Assembly: GCA_015680685.1 (NCBI GenBank)
Contig: MNCI01020171.1
Location: forward strand, 1 to 53,812
DNA: 53,812 nt
Direction of reading: 5' to 3'
From: Gnetum montanum
Lineage: Eukaryota > Streptophyta > Gnetopsida > Gnetales > Gnetaceae
The notes beneath the pieces are model-generated. The model ran no database searches. It was not told where the DNA came from and was given only the letters and a program-made list of their open reading frames with translations. This document shows positions 1 to 11,929 of this stretch, one piece after another. Numbering within the stretch: position 1 is the stretch's first letter; each line of letters starts with the position of its first letter. A program made the translations under genes and the position numbers.

Positions 1-435
1 TCCTAAAAATTATATAGCTCTCAAGAATAATTTTCACAATCATAGATGCACTGGACCCTAATTTGCTTAAGATCAAAGAAACCTTTACAGCATTTACCCC
101 AAATCATAATGTGCCCTTTGTAATAGATAATGATTAACTAAATAATTAGATTTTTGACAACATGCAATAACAGATTATTTATTGGCATATGTTTAGAGTC
201 ATTTTGAGTATTTATAAATTAAGGTGATAACTATCATGAATGAAATTCTATTATTTTCTTTTTTAAGTACAAGCATATTTTTTTTTCATAAGACCATTCA
301 ATTCCTCCTTCCTATCATCATACTTTCATAAGTTATTAGGAGATTGGAAAGCTAGGCCTATAAGGTTTATTTTTTGGTTATCTATTCCATTTTAATTTGG
401 AATAAATACAATTATTTCTTGATTGTGTGAATTGA
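1..435. other. AT-rich DNA, nothing recognised
   Basis: No reading frame, RNA gene or repeat structure that I can name. The stretch is AT-rich and runs into the ~450-bp repeat that begins near 436. Confidence 0.5.
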
Positions 436-885
436 TAATGAGATTTATTTTTAGGCATATCTTCCATTGATATTACAGACCTTACTTCTATCACATTTTT
501 CCTTATCACATTCTTGTGCCATGTATCTCTAAATAGCGTCAACCTTTTCCCTAATTCATAATAACACATAGGTTATATATTCTATACGATGTTCCTGCAA
601 AGGATAAGTATTGTAGCCCTCAATTTGCCTTGTCTTAGAACTTGACTATTTGAAGAAGACTCTCCATCATTTGTTTTAGCATTCTAAGTTGTTCTTGTAT
701 GATTTTCATCTTCACACGATCAATTTATGAACTTTTGTTTTTTGCAAATTAAGATGCATTTACTTATTTTCCGAACTTCTTATGCTTACCTCATCTTTGT
801 AATCATTCTAGCCTTGTTATTTTAGCTTCTTCAAGACAATATGAAGTAACATGTCTCTTCATAACTTCTTTTGTTACTATAGCAA
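436..885 (+). repeat. ~450-bp direct repeat, left copy
   Basis: This block reappears in the same orientation at 53205-53655, about 52.8 kb away, roughly 90% identical by eye. Landmarks in both copies are GATTTATTTTT near the start, GGATAAGTATTG in the middle and CTTCTTCAAGA near the end. The minus strand of both copies shows a faint shared reading frame (residues like CYYEL, LFRDT and KNVIRKNV), suggesting decayed coding sequence of an unidentified mobile element rather than simple non-coding repeat. It may be an internal piece of a retrotransposon that is common in this genome. Confidence 0.75.
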
Positions 886-1487
886 CCACTATTTTGTTAT
901 CTTTCTATCATTTTTTAATCCTTCATTAATTATTAACTTCTTTTGATAAAAACACATCCACTTCTTTATGATTCCAATCTTGCTATGATACTATTGATGC
1001 CTAAAATTTGGACACACCAACACCTGGGGAAAAAACCTTGTTTGAGGAGTTTATCGCCTAGGGTGCCTCCCATATGGGTACGGAAACCTAAGAATAGTCT
1101 CAACTGGAGAGGGCTACGTGGCCTTTTGAAAATAGTAAAAAAAATGAAAATTTTAATTAGAATAAGTGTTTCAAATTCAAGATTACAAAAGGTAACCAAA
1201 ATAAATTTTCCTTGATTCTTGGCTATTACTGCTTGTCCATTGTGAATGGTGCCATAGCCAACACTACCTATAGCCATCGAATGAGGGAGGGAGAGAGAAG
1301 AGGCTAGATGAAGAGGCCAGCTGATGTGTCTCTAATGCATAGATAGAAGATGGCCCATCACTGACACAAGAGAGCAATATTTTTCCTTGTTTGAAGAACC
1401 TTGTTGTGGATGTACTACCTACCAAAAATACAACGAAATTGTAGAATCCATGCCTACAATTACTATTGTCAACTACTGCAACACCAC

Positions 1488-1490
<3 letters not shown>

Positions 1491-1519
<29 letters not shown>
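1491..1519. repeat. (AG)n microsatellite
   Basis: About 14 AG units end at an N at position 1520. The true length is unknown because the N marks an assembly gap or ambiguous base. Confidence 0.95.
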
Positions 1520-1764
1520 NCACCTGTCATTCTGGATATTTGCGTGATTCAGCTTCACTGTTGTCACCGCAAGAAAAATAGAAGAAGAGAGAGAAAAAAA
1601 ACTAGTGTCCACTTGCCTATTTGCATGTACCTCAATGGAGAGAGATGTAGCTATTCAAGAAAAGAGCCCACTTTGTTAAGGAGGCCCTTGATCCCCTCCA
1701 CTGGGAGACTAATCAATCCTTTTTCTGCAATCCTCTACTTTATAGCTGCTTGCTAGTGATGTTT

Positions 1765-1884
1765 CACCTCCCTGTAAGTGAATCCACCTTCTCAGACATC
1801 AGTTCACCTTCCTGCATGTTGGTTCACCTTCCCACACATTAATTCATCTTCCTACATGTCGGTCCACCTTCTCACATGTTAACA
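1765..1884 (+). repeat. 20-bp minisatellite, six units
   Basis: The motif CACCTTCC or a close variant recurs at 1765, 1785, 1805, 1825, 1845 and 1865, an exact 20-base period. The second half of each unit varies around CACATGTTGGTT. No coding function is apparent. Confidence 0.9.
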
Positions 1885-2624
1885 TTGCTTGTTGAAATGC
1901 TATATGATTTTATAGGATAGTTTTGTTAATCATGACCCCATGTGATAGCATGGGCAAGATTGACCACAACAGATACCATCTCATAGGTAGATGTGATTTT
2001 ATGCTCTTATAAAACTCTAATTATTAGGATCAATGTTCTTTGTAATATACAATCTTCATATCACCAACATAACATATTTATTGTATTCGTACTTCTTTGT
2101 ATAATCGACCTTATTTTATCTAACCACCACTTGGAACCATTATTGTTACAAATTCTATCCTCAAACTTATTATTCTTAACTTACAATTAAGTTACAAATG
2201 CTTACATTAGACTTATTATTATAGCCTAACGCTTTGTGCTTTGTTAAGTCTTCTCCAACCTAGCTTCTTTTTGTCTATTGTACTTTATTAAGTCACATCT
2301 AACTTCATAAACTTTTTCATGCTTCATTAAACTACTGTTATCTTAGATTTATCTGCTTATGGACTACTTCATAAGTCTTGCTTTTCTTATTCCATCATAA
2401 CCTTCTGATTGTCATTCTCTTTTTCTTTAAGAAACTAAACTAAGCTCGGTATGACATAATTTGGATCTTTAATTCTTCTTTAGGAAACTGGATCATATGT
2501 TACAATGATCACACTTATCCCCTATAATACTTACTTATCAGTTCTTCAAATGGAACTAAATATTCCTTCCTCATTCTAACATTTGTAATTGGTAAAATAT
2601 TGAGAAATACAATGGTATGAATAG

Positions 2625-3506
2625 TGATGTGTGGTGAGGTACCCCTACACCCAACCATACGAATCACAAGTGTTCATGCATGATCCAGTTGCATTTCAAA
2701 GACTGCGAGCACTTACACACAATATTGTAGCCATCAAAATCCTAGTTAGAATGGTCATTGTCCTCTCAACCTCACTTGTGACATTCTAGAACGATGGTTA
2801 AGTGAGATTGAGGCATGTGATTTTTATGTGTTTTCTTTTATTCTTAATATTTAATTCTTCTAATATAGGGAGTAAAAAGGGCTAGATAATTGAATGTTTT
2901 ACTACTCTATCGCTTGACTACTCCTAGCATAAGCAGTGGTCCCCATCCTCCATGCACATCCCAAGCATGTCCTAATCATTACTGGGTTGCTAGACATTAA
3001 GCATCACTGGGTTGCCAAGTGTCAAACATATGTTCGAGGTGGTTGTGCTTATGTGTTCTCGTGGGCTACTAAAACATACTATGACTATAAAGCAATAACA
3101 GAAGCATAAAAACTATTAAAGTATTAAAATATTAATGCTTAAGTAATCTAGTTCAAATGTTGCAAGGAATACTCAAAAAACTCATATTTATTATCATTCA
3201 CACCAATGGGCTTGGGTACATTAGCGCTCGAATAAAGAGGCATACACTCTTTGAACTATGTATGCGAGCACTTGGAAAATAATCTAACTGCTGTAGAAAC
3301 AAACTGTAAGAGCTTCCATACAACTTGAATAAAAGGTGCCATAAATGCAATGGGTGCATGCATCTTTATAGCAGAAAATAGACTTTGTGTTGACGAGGCC
3401 ACATCAATGCTTGAAAAGATGCATCGATGGGGTCACGTCAATGTGACTGTGTTAACAAGGCTTCGTGGACGTGGCCTAGTTAATGCAGTGACTAGATGCT
3501 TCATCA
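2625..3506 (-). repeat. E1 3' LTR (882 bp)
   Basis: The LTR begins TGATGA on the minus strand (plus 3506-3501). At 2625 it ends ACATCA where the related LTRs end TCATCA, so the short terminal inverted repeat of this LTR family survives here with one mismatch. The region from 2625 to about 3400 matches 15109-15883 in the same orientation. A TATA-like CTATAAAG lies on the minus strand at 3371-3364, separating a short U3 from a long R/U5. Confidence 0.88.
3364..3371 (-). promoter_or_regulatory. TATA-like box of E1 3' LTR
   Basis: CTATAAAG on the minus strand, at the same LTR position as CTATAAATA in the 5' LTR (15853-15845). It is inferred to be the core promoter of this LTR family. Confidence 0.6.
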
Positions 3507-3849
3507 TACCCACACAACTGAGTGAAAACTCATCCTCAAGTTTCTTACAATTTGGAAGGTATAAGGTGATTAGCGATACACATAGCAAAACATCTTAAGA
3601 TACCTACTAACACTAATAATACACCAAGTGCCCAAGTGTATGGAAGGAATTACAAAACTGTGGTGTTTGTGGATAACAAAATTGAACACCTTGACAACAA
3701 TGGATGCACAACCCTGCCAAAGCTGCTAAGGAAGGTCATACAGTGCTTGGTGGTGATGGTTCTAACGGTCCCTCACTAGCTTCAGGTGCATGTGATGGTT
3801 AAGGTGGTGGTTGTGGCTATTCTGCGGCTGTTGCAACTTTTGGAGGCAA

Positions 3850-6730
3850 TTGGAAAGCCTCCAACAAAGCCCTCAGTTTATCTTCTTTACTTCTTGGGTT
3901 GTTCATAGTCCAAGCAGCTTTGCCAATGTGTGCTAGAACAAGAACATCCTAAGGACATGGAAGCATAGGGAAGAGCTCCTTTAAATTGATGAACTAGGCC
4001 ACAAACTATTTTTTTTCAATGTTAAATGCTCAGATTGATGCTTGCAGCCGCTAGTGGTCATCCATTCATCAAGCCAAGTTCTCCACAATAGTGCATATCC
4101 CTTCAAAGCAAGTGCAAAGAACTTTGAGTTTTGCATTTGTTATTTGCAGCTTTTACTTTATCTCCTTATGCACTTTGAACTCACCCTCATATAACGAATA
4201 CAAGGTGGCCACCTGCTTCTCAAGGTCTGAACAGCCTCCCAGCTATAAGCATGGCTAGGTTTGCATAATAAAGGTTGGCTAGTTCTATGTATTCTATCAC
4301 TTCTTCAATCTGCAGCTCCTTGAGATGAATCTTAGCTTGGTTGTATGCGTTTAATCCATCAAAGATGGCTTGCCATACCCTGCCTCCTTCCTTGATCTAT
4401 TGGAGGGCTTGATTCATCTTAGCCTTTGTGACTTGGATTTCCTTTTCATTAATTTCTTTTTGCAACCCCACTTGGTTCCTATAGTGATTTTTCACTCATT
4501 CAAACTTGAGGACCTCATTATTCCAAGCAGCGATTTCAATGGCTATTTTCTATCGCAAGGCTTAGACTTCCTCCATTGAAAAATTATGATTGTTAGTAAC
4601 CAATATCTTTACATTGGTATTTACCCTAGCCAGCTCATCCTGCTGTTGGAAGATAAAATCCTTCATTTGTTGATTTTCAAGACCAACATTATGCAAGCGA
4701 TGGAGTTCAGTAGTCAACCCAAAATTTTCTGGACAAATCTTTGTCAACTCCTTATTTAGATAATAAGAATGGCCTTCCACTAAGGACTTATTGAAGATCA
4801 CTGACTCCCACTTGTACTTGACTTGTTGGAGCTTAATTTCAAGTTGTTAAAGAGCTTCATCTGTGGTGACTTTACAGTTACTTATTACTAGATTGGCAAG
4901 TTGGGACCTTAGTTGGACAACCTCCGTAGCTAAGCATTGATTGTCCACCTGACCTATTTCCAGTTGCCCCTCTAGGATGAGGCATTTACCCTTTGCTAAG
5001 AGTAGCTCTAATTCGGTTGCAATGATGTTGTCCAGAAGGTCAAAGACATCTGGAAGCGATTGCCAAGTTTTGACCAGTCGGTCCAATAACTCCTCATGTT
5101 GTGTTGCATTGATTCTACCACTCTGAGCACCTGCAGACATCTACACATCTCTAAGCCCATGTACATCTGGTATAGGTGCTACAAATGCATTGAGAGCCAC
5201 AACGATCATATCGGCAACCACATCTACTACGAATTCCTATTCTTGGTGCTTCACTACCAAGACAATTACCCCTTCACCCTTCTCCAAGTGCACCAAGAAA
5301 GTAGCAGCATTACCTAAAATTTCTAACAATAATTATTAGGTCAATCACACCATTACTTCTCGACCACTAGGGTCTATTCTCACGGGCACCTATGTTCACA
5401 TTGTCGAAAGCATCGGCCTTGCCCTCTCTAATAGGCTCACTGATTGAGCCACTTGCCCTAGATGGCTCAAGGTAGGATGGTACATTGAAGGGTCTCCACC
5501 ACTGCTAGTTCCCACCTATTGCTCCTATTGGTGGAGGAGTGACTGTTGGATCTTGCATATGTGCTCTGCAATCGTGCATGAGTCTAACCCTATTACTTGT
5601 GTGGATGGTGGCAGTGGTGGCTGCTCTTCCTCCGTTCTTATTGTGGTGAGTTTTTTATCTTTCATCATCTCACACCACAAGGAAATTAGAGCATTATGGA
5701 GTTTCTCATTGGCTTATTGGGTTATCCCTGCCCATTTGCATAGTTTTTTGATCAAGCAAGGAAAGGGCAAAGCTCATCTTCCATGTTCATTTTTCATGAA
5801 ACGTTTCCCAATCTCTAGGAAGAGTAACTATGAAATTTTGATGGGAATTTTTTTTGCTTAAAGTGTCACATGCACAAGTAGAGAAGGTAGTGATTTGGTT
5901 GGGTCTTATCGTTGGATTTAAGTGGTAAGATGCAATTTTGGAGTAGAATTGTTCTGTAGTGGTCAATGTGCCAAAATCTTTGTAGTCCATCCCATAACAT
6001 CACTTGGTCCACTCCACTTTCACTTTGGGGTCTGCTTGTTTTGAAATTTCTGCTACATCAACCCTAATCTTAGGCAACCCAAGGGCTTGCATGATTGCCT
6101 CTACAAAGTAAGACACATGGATACCTTTGATTCTTACTCACAACCCCAGCTATTGTTTTGTTCAGAAGAGATAGGTTTCCCCCAAGTACCACTCACCACT
6201 AGACATGATGATTGGCCACATGGGATAATTCTGCAGTTGAGTTTCTAGCATACTTTCTAGGAACTGTCAAAATTTTAATTCTTGAAGGACCATTCGTTGC
6301 AGGTCGTTCGACTTGATAGCGTCAAGGCAGGCCCTGGTCAAGGTGACCTTAAGCTGTGGCACTCTCGTTGGAGTCTCGTCCTTGCATGATTATTTTATGG
6401 GAACCTCTTCTTCGGGAATCTGATGAACAAATTCCACATCAGGTTCATTGTGGAGAGTGCCAGTTGCATATGAGCCCTCTACATGCTCCTGAGGTCACGT
6501 GCCTTATCCCCGTCCAATTCTAGGTCGCTTCTCTCAATGTTGTGATGGTCCTTCCTCCCTTGGACATCTTGGTTTTGGTGCCATCTACAATCATAGCATA
6601 ACCACCAATTAAAATGTGTGCATGTTGCTCCAAAATAATAATAAGATACCTTCTCATGATGGCCTGGCTATGACAATGACACGTGCATTTTATTTTATCT
6701 AAGTTGGTGTATGTAAGCGAATTCATCAAT
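3850..6730 (-). pseudogene. Additional ORF downstream of E1 pol, coiled-coil C-terminal half
   Basis: This stretch lies between integrase and the 3' LTR, on the same strand as gag-pol, where Athila elements usually have an env-like ORF. Open pieces at 5990-5787, 5140-4847 and 4801-4562 (minus strand) have strongly coding-like composition. The last two are rich in Glu, Gln, Lys and Leu in heptad-like spacing (for example ELELLLAKGKCLILEGQLE), which predicts a coiled coil; the run continues past 4562 with a few stops. The N-terminal part has no motif I recognise, and no signal peptide or clear transmembrane segment is visible, so an envelope role is not supported. The related element E2 lacks about 3 kb here, so the segment was either gained by E1 or lost by E2. 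Function unknown. Confidence 0.55.
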
Positions 6731-6736
6731 CCACCC

Positions 6737-6886
6737 TAACCCTAGGTATTTGGATTACCCTAGGGTACATTAAGTCTTGGGTTAGCTTTGATTAACCCTA
6801 GGTGTTTGGATTACCCTAGGGTGCGTTAAGTTTTGATTAACCCTAGGAGGCATTAAGTATTGGGTGCGTTAAGTCTTAGGTTAGCC
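6737..6886. repeat. Three imperfect units rich in ACCCTAGG / CCTAGGGT
   Basis: Units start near 6737, 6793 and 6838. Each carries TAACCCTAGG, the first two followed by GGATTACCCTAGGGT, and all contain a TTAAGT..TTGGGT-like tail. The palindromic CCCTAGGG cores resemble neither an intact telomere array nor the LTRs. The block lies between the TATA-like site at 7081 and the additional ORF. Confidence 0.75.
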
Positions 6887-6889
6887 ATC

Positions 6890-8775
6890 GTGTCCCTAGG
6901 TATCAAATCATCGACCCCCATGATGTAGAGCATACCTCCGATAGTAAAAGTGTGAAGGAATGGGTAAATGTGGACAAGCAGTAGGTAGGTGATATGCACG
7001 AGAAGGAGAGTGGACATGGAAAACTAGAAAAAATCCCCTAGCAGTATGAACAAATGGGTAAGAGGCTAAGGCATGACGCATGTATATACAGTGGTTTGGG
7101 CCATGTGCCGACGGGGCCACGTAACCATGGGTGGTTGCGTATACGGGGCTGCATCGACATGATTATTTAGCTACATTAACCACCATTGACAGAGGAAGGA
7201 AAGACCCAAATTTGTGAATTGTAGCATAAAAGTGGAGTCATTAGAGGGCTTAGAGACCTAAGGACATCATGAGATGAAGCGGAAGGAGTGTCAAGTGCAA
7301 CAGAAGAGTCGAATCTAAGAGAACATCATAATATGGAGCTTGGGCAATGAAGACCTTCGTGATGGGTCGTATAGAAAAGGTCAACCAACTATATCAAAGT
7401 TGTAGGAGATTAACAGTGGGGACCAAAGGATGTGCAAGTGAGTCCTCCCCATAGTAGACTTTAGCCTTGTGTGCCCTTACACATCATCAACATAGGAGTT
7501 CACAAGTGCCATAGTTAATTAATGGCCATTAGAAGTTAATACTCACACCCACAAGAACTAGCCAAAGGATTTACAAGTTCTAGAAAACCAAGACAAATGA
7601 TCAAAACATAAAATTGACGGGGAGGTGAATAACAGAGAGTAATTGAGGAAGGGAATGAAACATGTGAAATGGAATTCCTAATTGTGGTCACATGAAGTCC
7701 CTTGTGAAGTTCATGATTCAGTGACCTGGTAGGATCCATCCTTAATCTAGAACAAAACCAACCACGTTTAGTGCTTCACATCAACATTCTAAGACTAGTC
7801 CATCCCTTGGAACACGAAAGTGCTATCACAAAACAACCACCATTTCAAAATGGGTGAGATATAGGAAGTGAGAAAGGGCTTGAGTTAGAGGGGACAAAAG
7901 AAGTCCCATAACTAGTGCTTGTAGCCCTTTAGAGTTGGTCTAAGGAATGTGCTTTGAATTCCCATGTTTTGTTTTTTTTCTCTACTAGAAATCACACCAT
8001 GCAAAGACATAGATGTTTGCACATTGATTTTGTCCAAGGGATGTTCTTTGAATCATCATCATTTTTTTTTCATTTTTTTTATGAGGACCACACCATGCAA
8101 GGATGGATTGCTATTTAGCTTCCTAATATGAAGGGATATGGAATGGTAAGAAGTCCATGAGAACACATTTGCATACAAGGGAATAGAAAAGCACAAAGAA
8201 TTCTTCATTCCCTTGAAATCACATCTTGTTCAACCTGTTGGATCCTTCTCAAGTTGGGAAACTATGCAAGACACAAATTAATTGAATTTTTTTTGAATGA
8301 AAGAGGGATTACATGTTTCCAAAACAAGGAAAACCATAGAGTGTGTGGATGGGTGGATGACGTGGACTCATTTCCTATTAAATGAAATGAAAGTATAACA
8401 TAGCTTCCTAAAATCAAAATGCATAATAAGCATGCCCACGTTGGGTGCAACCATCTCACCATTGCAAGGCAATAAGACAGCTTTATTAGTAAAAATAAAT
8501 AGAGGGAAATAACTAACATAAAATAGAAGAGAACATCTAAGGTGAAATATATCTATATCTATAAAAAAGAGAAAGAGTAGATAAGAAATGTCAAACATAC
8601 GAACAATGGTGTAAAACAAAAAAACAAAAAATAAAGAAAAGACCTGAGAGGCCAGGACAACTATTTTAGTATGGCTAGTGATCTCCCCCATGACTAAGCT
8701 TGGAGGAGGATATTCGAAAGATGGAACATGGCTGACCATTCAATGAAATGGTAGCAACACTAGTTTGGTGTAGTT
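6890..8775 (-). other. E1 3' non-coding region downstream of integrase
   Basis: No convincing ORF. The part from about 8740 to 7960 is homologous to E2 at 46390-47220: both contain CTTAGTCATGGGGGAGAT soon after integrase and a ~130-bp block beginning CTTTGCATGGTGTGG. From about 7790 down to 6890 the sequence has no counterpart in E2. It contains a TATATA-type site and leads into the additional ORF. Confidence 0.6.
7081..7090 (-). promoter_or_regulatory. TATA-like site upstream of the additional ORF
   Basis: TGTATATACA is followed on the minus strand by several hundred bases of leader and then the additional ORF. Its position suggests a possible private promoter. This is inference from spacing only, because the motif is palindromic and short. 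Confidence 0.3.
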
Positions 8776-8779
8776 CATG

Positions 8780-10020
8780 CAAGGATTTTAATCATTGCAT
8801 GTTGACCAATTGTGTTTTTTTTTTGGATATTCAGGTTTGTGTATGAGTAGGGATCTAGATAGAAAGGTCTTGGAAACAATATAAGGNGGATCTTCAGGTT
8901 TGTGTATGAGTAGGGATCTAGATAGAAAGGTCTTGGAAACAATATAAGGTCCCTTCCATAGCGTTTGAAAGTTGGTCTGTTGCAGCACATGTGTGGGGTT
9001 CCAATAGCGAACCTTATCTCCACATTGAAATGTTACCTTCTGAATCCTAAGGTCATGACATTATTTGTTATATGTCTTATGCACCTCATTTGATGATAGG
9101 GCTACTAATAAATTCTCATCTAGCACATTTAAGTTGATGAGTCATTCTTGTTGTGATAGGGATAAGTCAAGACCTAAGTCACTTGCAGTGGACACTATTC
9201 GGAGTTCTGCCTGAATCAAGAGCATTGGTAGTTTTCCGTACACCAACTTGTAAGGGGAGTAGCCTATAGAAAGTTTCTAGGTTGAGCGGTAGGCCTAGAG
9301 AACATCGATAAGTTTTGTGCTCCAATCCCTGCTATATTTTCTAATCGTCCTAGTTAGGATTTTTGTAATCTCATGGTTTGTGACTTCAAATTTCTTGTTG
9401 GCTTAGGGATGATAGGGTGCTGTTAGTTTATGTTCTACTCCCAAATATTGCATGAGTTTATGAAAAGTAGCACACGTGAAGTGAGTGCCATTATCTGAAA
9501 TGAGTGCATGTGGCACCCCAAAGCTATTCATGATTTGCTGTTGAACAAACCACATGGCTATGGTTGAGGAATAGTTAGTGATGGCTACTGCCTCTGCCCA
9601 CTTGATGCAGTAGTCCATTGTAATAATGATGTATGCCTTCTCATTTGACATGGACACAATGGGGCCCATGAAGTTGATGCTCCAAATTTCAAAGGGTTCT
9701 AGTGGTTGAATTCACTATTGAGGTCCCTCCCTTCTCATCATCATCACACCATTCCTTTGACATTGATCATAGGAGCAAATGAACCATTGAGCATCTCTGA
9801 AGAGTGTAGGCTAGTAGTATCCTATGAGCAAGATCTTAATGGCCATGCATCATCCTGCATAATGGCCCCCACAAGGGCCCTCATGAGCATCCTGGAGGAT
9901 GTGTAGTTGACCTACATCAGGGATGCACCATTGAACCAAGCCATATGCACACACCTTGTAAAGGTGTCCATTAATTTCCATGAAGTTCTTGGCTCTATGA
10001 AGGAACCGTTGTTTCTTTCA
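8780..10020 (-). pseudogene. pol: E1 integrase, degraded
   Basis: Integrase would insert the cDNA into the host genome. Read on the minus strand from about 10020, the HHCC zinc-binding region is visible (HEGPCGGH, then CSYDQC). The catalytic core follows at 9669-9403 with the first Asp in IIITMDYCIKWAEAV and the second in LISDNGTHF. The Glu region follows as KKFEVTNHE. The C-terminal part has the GDKVRYWNPTH and WKGPYIVSKTF motifs of gypsy integrases. Stops interrupt the zinc finger and the region after the core. A single N at 8887 sits between two perfect 56-bp copies and disturbs the C-terminus; that is probably an assembly join. Confidence 0.9.
8831..8949. repeat. Perfect 56-bp duplication around an N (probable assembly join)
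   Basis: Positions 8831-8886 and 8894-8949 are identical and separated by a few bases including an N at 8887. Similar N-flanked duplications occur at 29298 and, inverted, around 16505. This pattern is best explained by unresolved overlap of contig ends. Confidence 0.8.
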
Positions 10021-10179
10021 ATGATCCAACTCCTTTGGTAGCTCTTGTGTAAGAAGATAGGTGAGGATGTCATTAAACCAATTTGCTTCCATGGGAGCCT
10101 CCTTTTTCATTGCTATAGCAAAGAGAACTTCATTTGGAAATTGGTCAGAGAGTGGACTCTCCTCCTCCATTCTATTCCA

Positions 10180-10632
10180 TCATAATCGAGACAAGTAATT
10201 GGCCATCACATTCTCAGTTCCCTTTTTGTTTACCATAGTAAGATCAAGTTCTTGAAGGATCACCAGCCATCGTATGACACGAGGGCTCACCATTGGTTTG
10301 TTCATAAGGAACCGGATGGCACTATGGCCTGTATGTACAGACACCTTATATCCAAGCACATAGTGGTAGAAATTTTCCAAGGAGAATACCACTATCATTA
10401 ACTCCTTTTCAATGGTGATGTAATTTAGCTGAGCACCCACAATATTCTGGCTTACATAGTAGATGTAATATGGATGCTTCTGGTCATCCAACTGTGTGAG
10501 CATGGCTCCCAATGCATAATTAGATGCATCTATCATGATGTGAAATGGTCTGGACCAATTAGGGGCTTGTAGAATTGGAGTGTCTATGAGCTTTTGGTTC
10601 AATGTTTGGAATGCAAATTCACATTCCCTAGT
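10180..10632 (-). pseudogene. pol: E1 RNase H, nearly open
   Basis: RNase H removes the RNA strand during reverse transcription. The minus-strand frame from 10602 to 10180 is open for 140 codons and shows the retrotransposon RNase H pattern: an early Asp in FHIMIDASNYALGAML, Glu in TTIEKEL-like ITIEKELMIVVFSLE, the ...SVHTGHSAIRFLM segment in place of the usual YTDH (Asp changed to Gly), and the Athila-like ending KGTENVMANYLSRL. Loss of that Asp suggests a dead active site. It follows RT directly and precedes integrase. Confidence 0.92.
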
Positions 10633-11500
10633 CTAGACAACTGGGGCATCTTTCTTGGTCAGCTCCACCAACGTCTTGGTGATCTTTGAAAAATTCTCAA
10701 TGAAGCATTGATAGTAACTAGTATGTCTAAGGAATGCCCGGATATCCCTTATAGTTCCCAACCAACTAGTGATTCCTTGGATAACCATTATTTTCTCAGG
10801 ATCTACTCCGATCCCTCCTTGTGAAATTCGATGACCCAAAACAATGCCTTCTTGGACCATTAGGTGGCTCTTTTGCCAATTCAGCTATAAGTTAGTTTCT
10901 ACACATTGCTTCAAAACCTGCTCAGTGTGGTCCAAGGCTTACTCAAATGTTGCCTCATATATGGAGAATTCATCTATAGAAACTTCTACACCATTGTCGA
11001 TTTTTTGTTGGAAGATGTTAAGGACAAGACGCTGGAAGGTTGCGAGTGCGTTACACAGGCCAAAGAGCATCTTCCTATATGCAAAAGTTTCCCAGGGACT
11101 CATAAATATTGTCTTGGCCTAGTCCTCTGGCATAATTTGAATTTGGTTATAGCCACTATAACCATCCAGGAAGCTATAGTAACAATGCCCCAAAATGGTA
11201 TCCAACACTTGGTCCACAAATGGGAGCGGAAAATGATCCTTAAAGGTTGCCATGTTTAATAATCGAAAATTGATACAAACCCTCCATTTACCACTTTTTT
11301 TTGGCACAATAACAAGTGGGCTGACCTACTCGCTATTCTCAATGGGGTAGATGAATCCCACCTTTAGCAATTGCTTGATTTCATCCTTGACGATCTGTTT
11401 AGGTTTGGGATTCAACCATCATTGCGGCTATCATCATGGCTTCATGGAGGGGTTGATATAGATTCAATGTTGGCATACCTTCAGATCAATCGTCGTTAAC
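10633..11500 (-). pseudogene. pol: E1 reverse transcriptase, degraded
   Basis: Read on the minus strand, RT enters near 11500. It passes FIYPIENSE, SPLVIVPKKSGKWRVCINFRLL, HFPLPFVDQVLD and FLDGYSGYNQIQI at 11400-11119. It continues through stop- and frameshift-damaged sequence (the catalytic MDDF motif of Athila appears as IDEF near 10955) to MVQEGIVLGHRIS and VDPEKIMVIQGI at 10860-10750. The second catalytic Asp is replaced by Glu, so activity is unlikely. Wording of these motifs is Athila-type. It lies between protease and RNase H. Confidence 0.92.
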
Positions 11501-11929
11501 TCAGGATATGACCATGTGAAGGCAGTCAACCACTTGTTCACCATACTTAGCAACTTCTTTTTTTGCTTAGGAGTAAGAGTGACATTGATTATTACTAGCT
11601 TACCATTTTGGAAGAATGCATATTTCAAATTAACTGGTAAGGGCTTTAGTTCTACGGGCTCCGTTTTAAATTTTTCAAGAATTTGCAGCTTTCCCCAATT
11701 GGTAACATCATTAGTGGTGGAAAGTTGCTGATGGACCTATTCTGGCTCATCTATGCTCCCCATATAGGTACATACAAGGCTCTGAGAGGGTTCAATGCAT
11801 AAGGTGCCACTATCAGAATCAACGGTCAGCCACTGGATGCCTTCTTGATTAGTGGCTAATGCGTACAGACATTGTTGAATTTGTGATTCGGTGGTGCACC
11901 AACTGCACGTTTGCATGGATGTCCTCTTG

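Larger units (their letters stand above)
886..2624. other. Intergenic DNA left of E1, no gene recognised
   Basis: It contains an (AG)n tract, an assembly N at 1520 and a 20-bp minisatellite, listed separately. The short frames on both strands have no recognisable domain, and those near 1500 owe their openness to the (AG)n repeat. The five bases before the E1 LTR (2620-2624, AATAG) could be one half of a target-site duplication, but the partner is lost because the other end of E1 is truncated. Confidence 0.5.

Noticed and set aside
1264-1756. ORFs across the (AG)n tract
   Set aside because: Openness comes from the dinucleotide repeat, and an N interrupts them.
6737-6886. Possible interstitial telomere repeat (CCCTAAA-like)
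   Set aside because: The units are CCCTAGG/CCTAGGGT within 45-56-bp repeats, not tandem TTTAGGG.
10844-11259. Plus-strand ORFs of 92 and 117 codons
   Set aside because: Mirror frames of the E1 reverse transcriptase on the minus strand.
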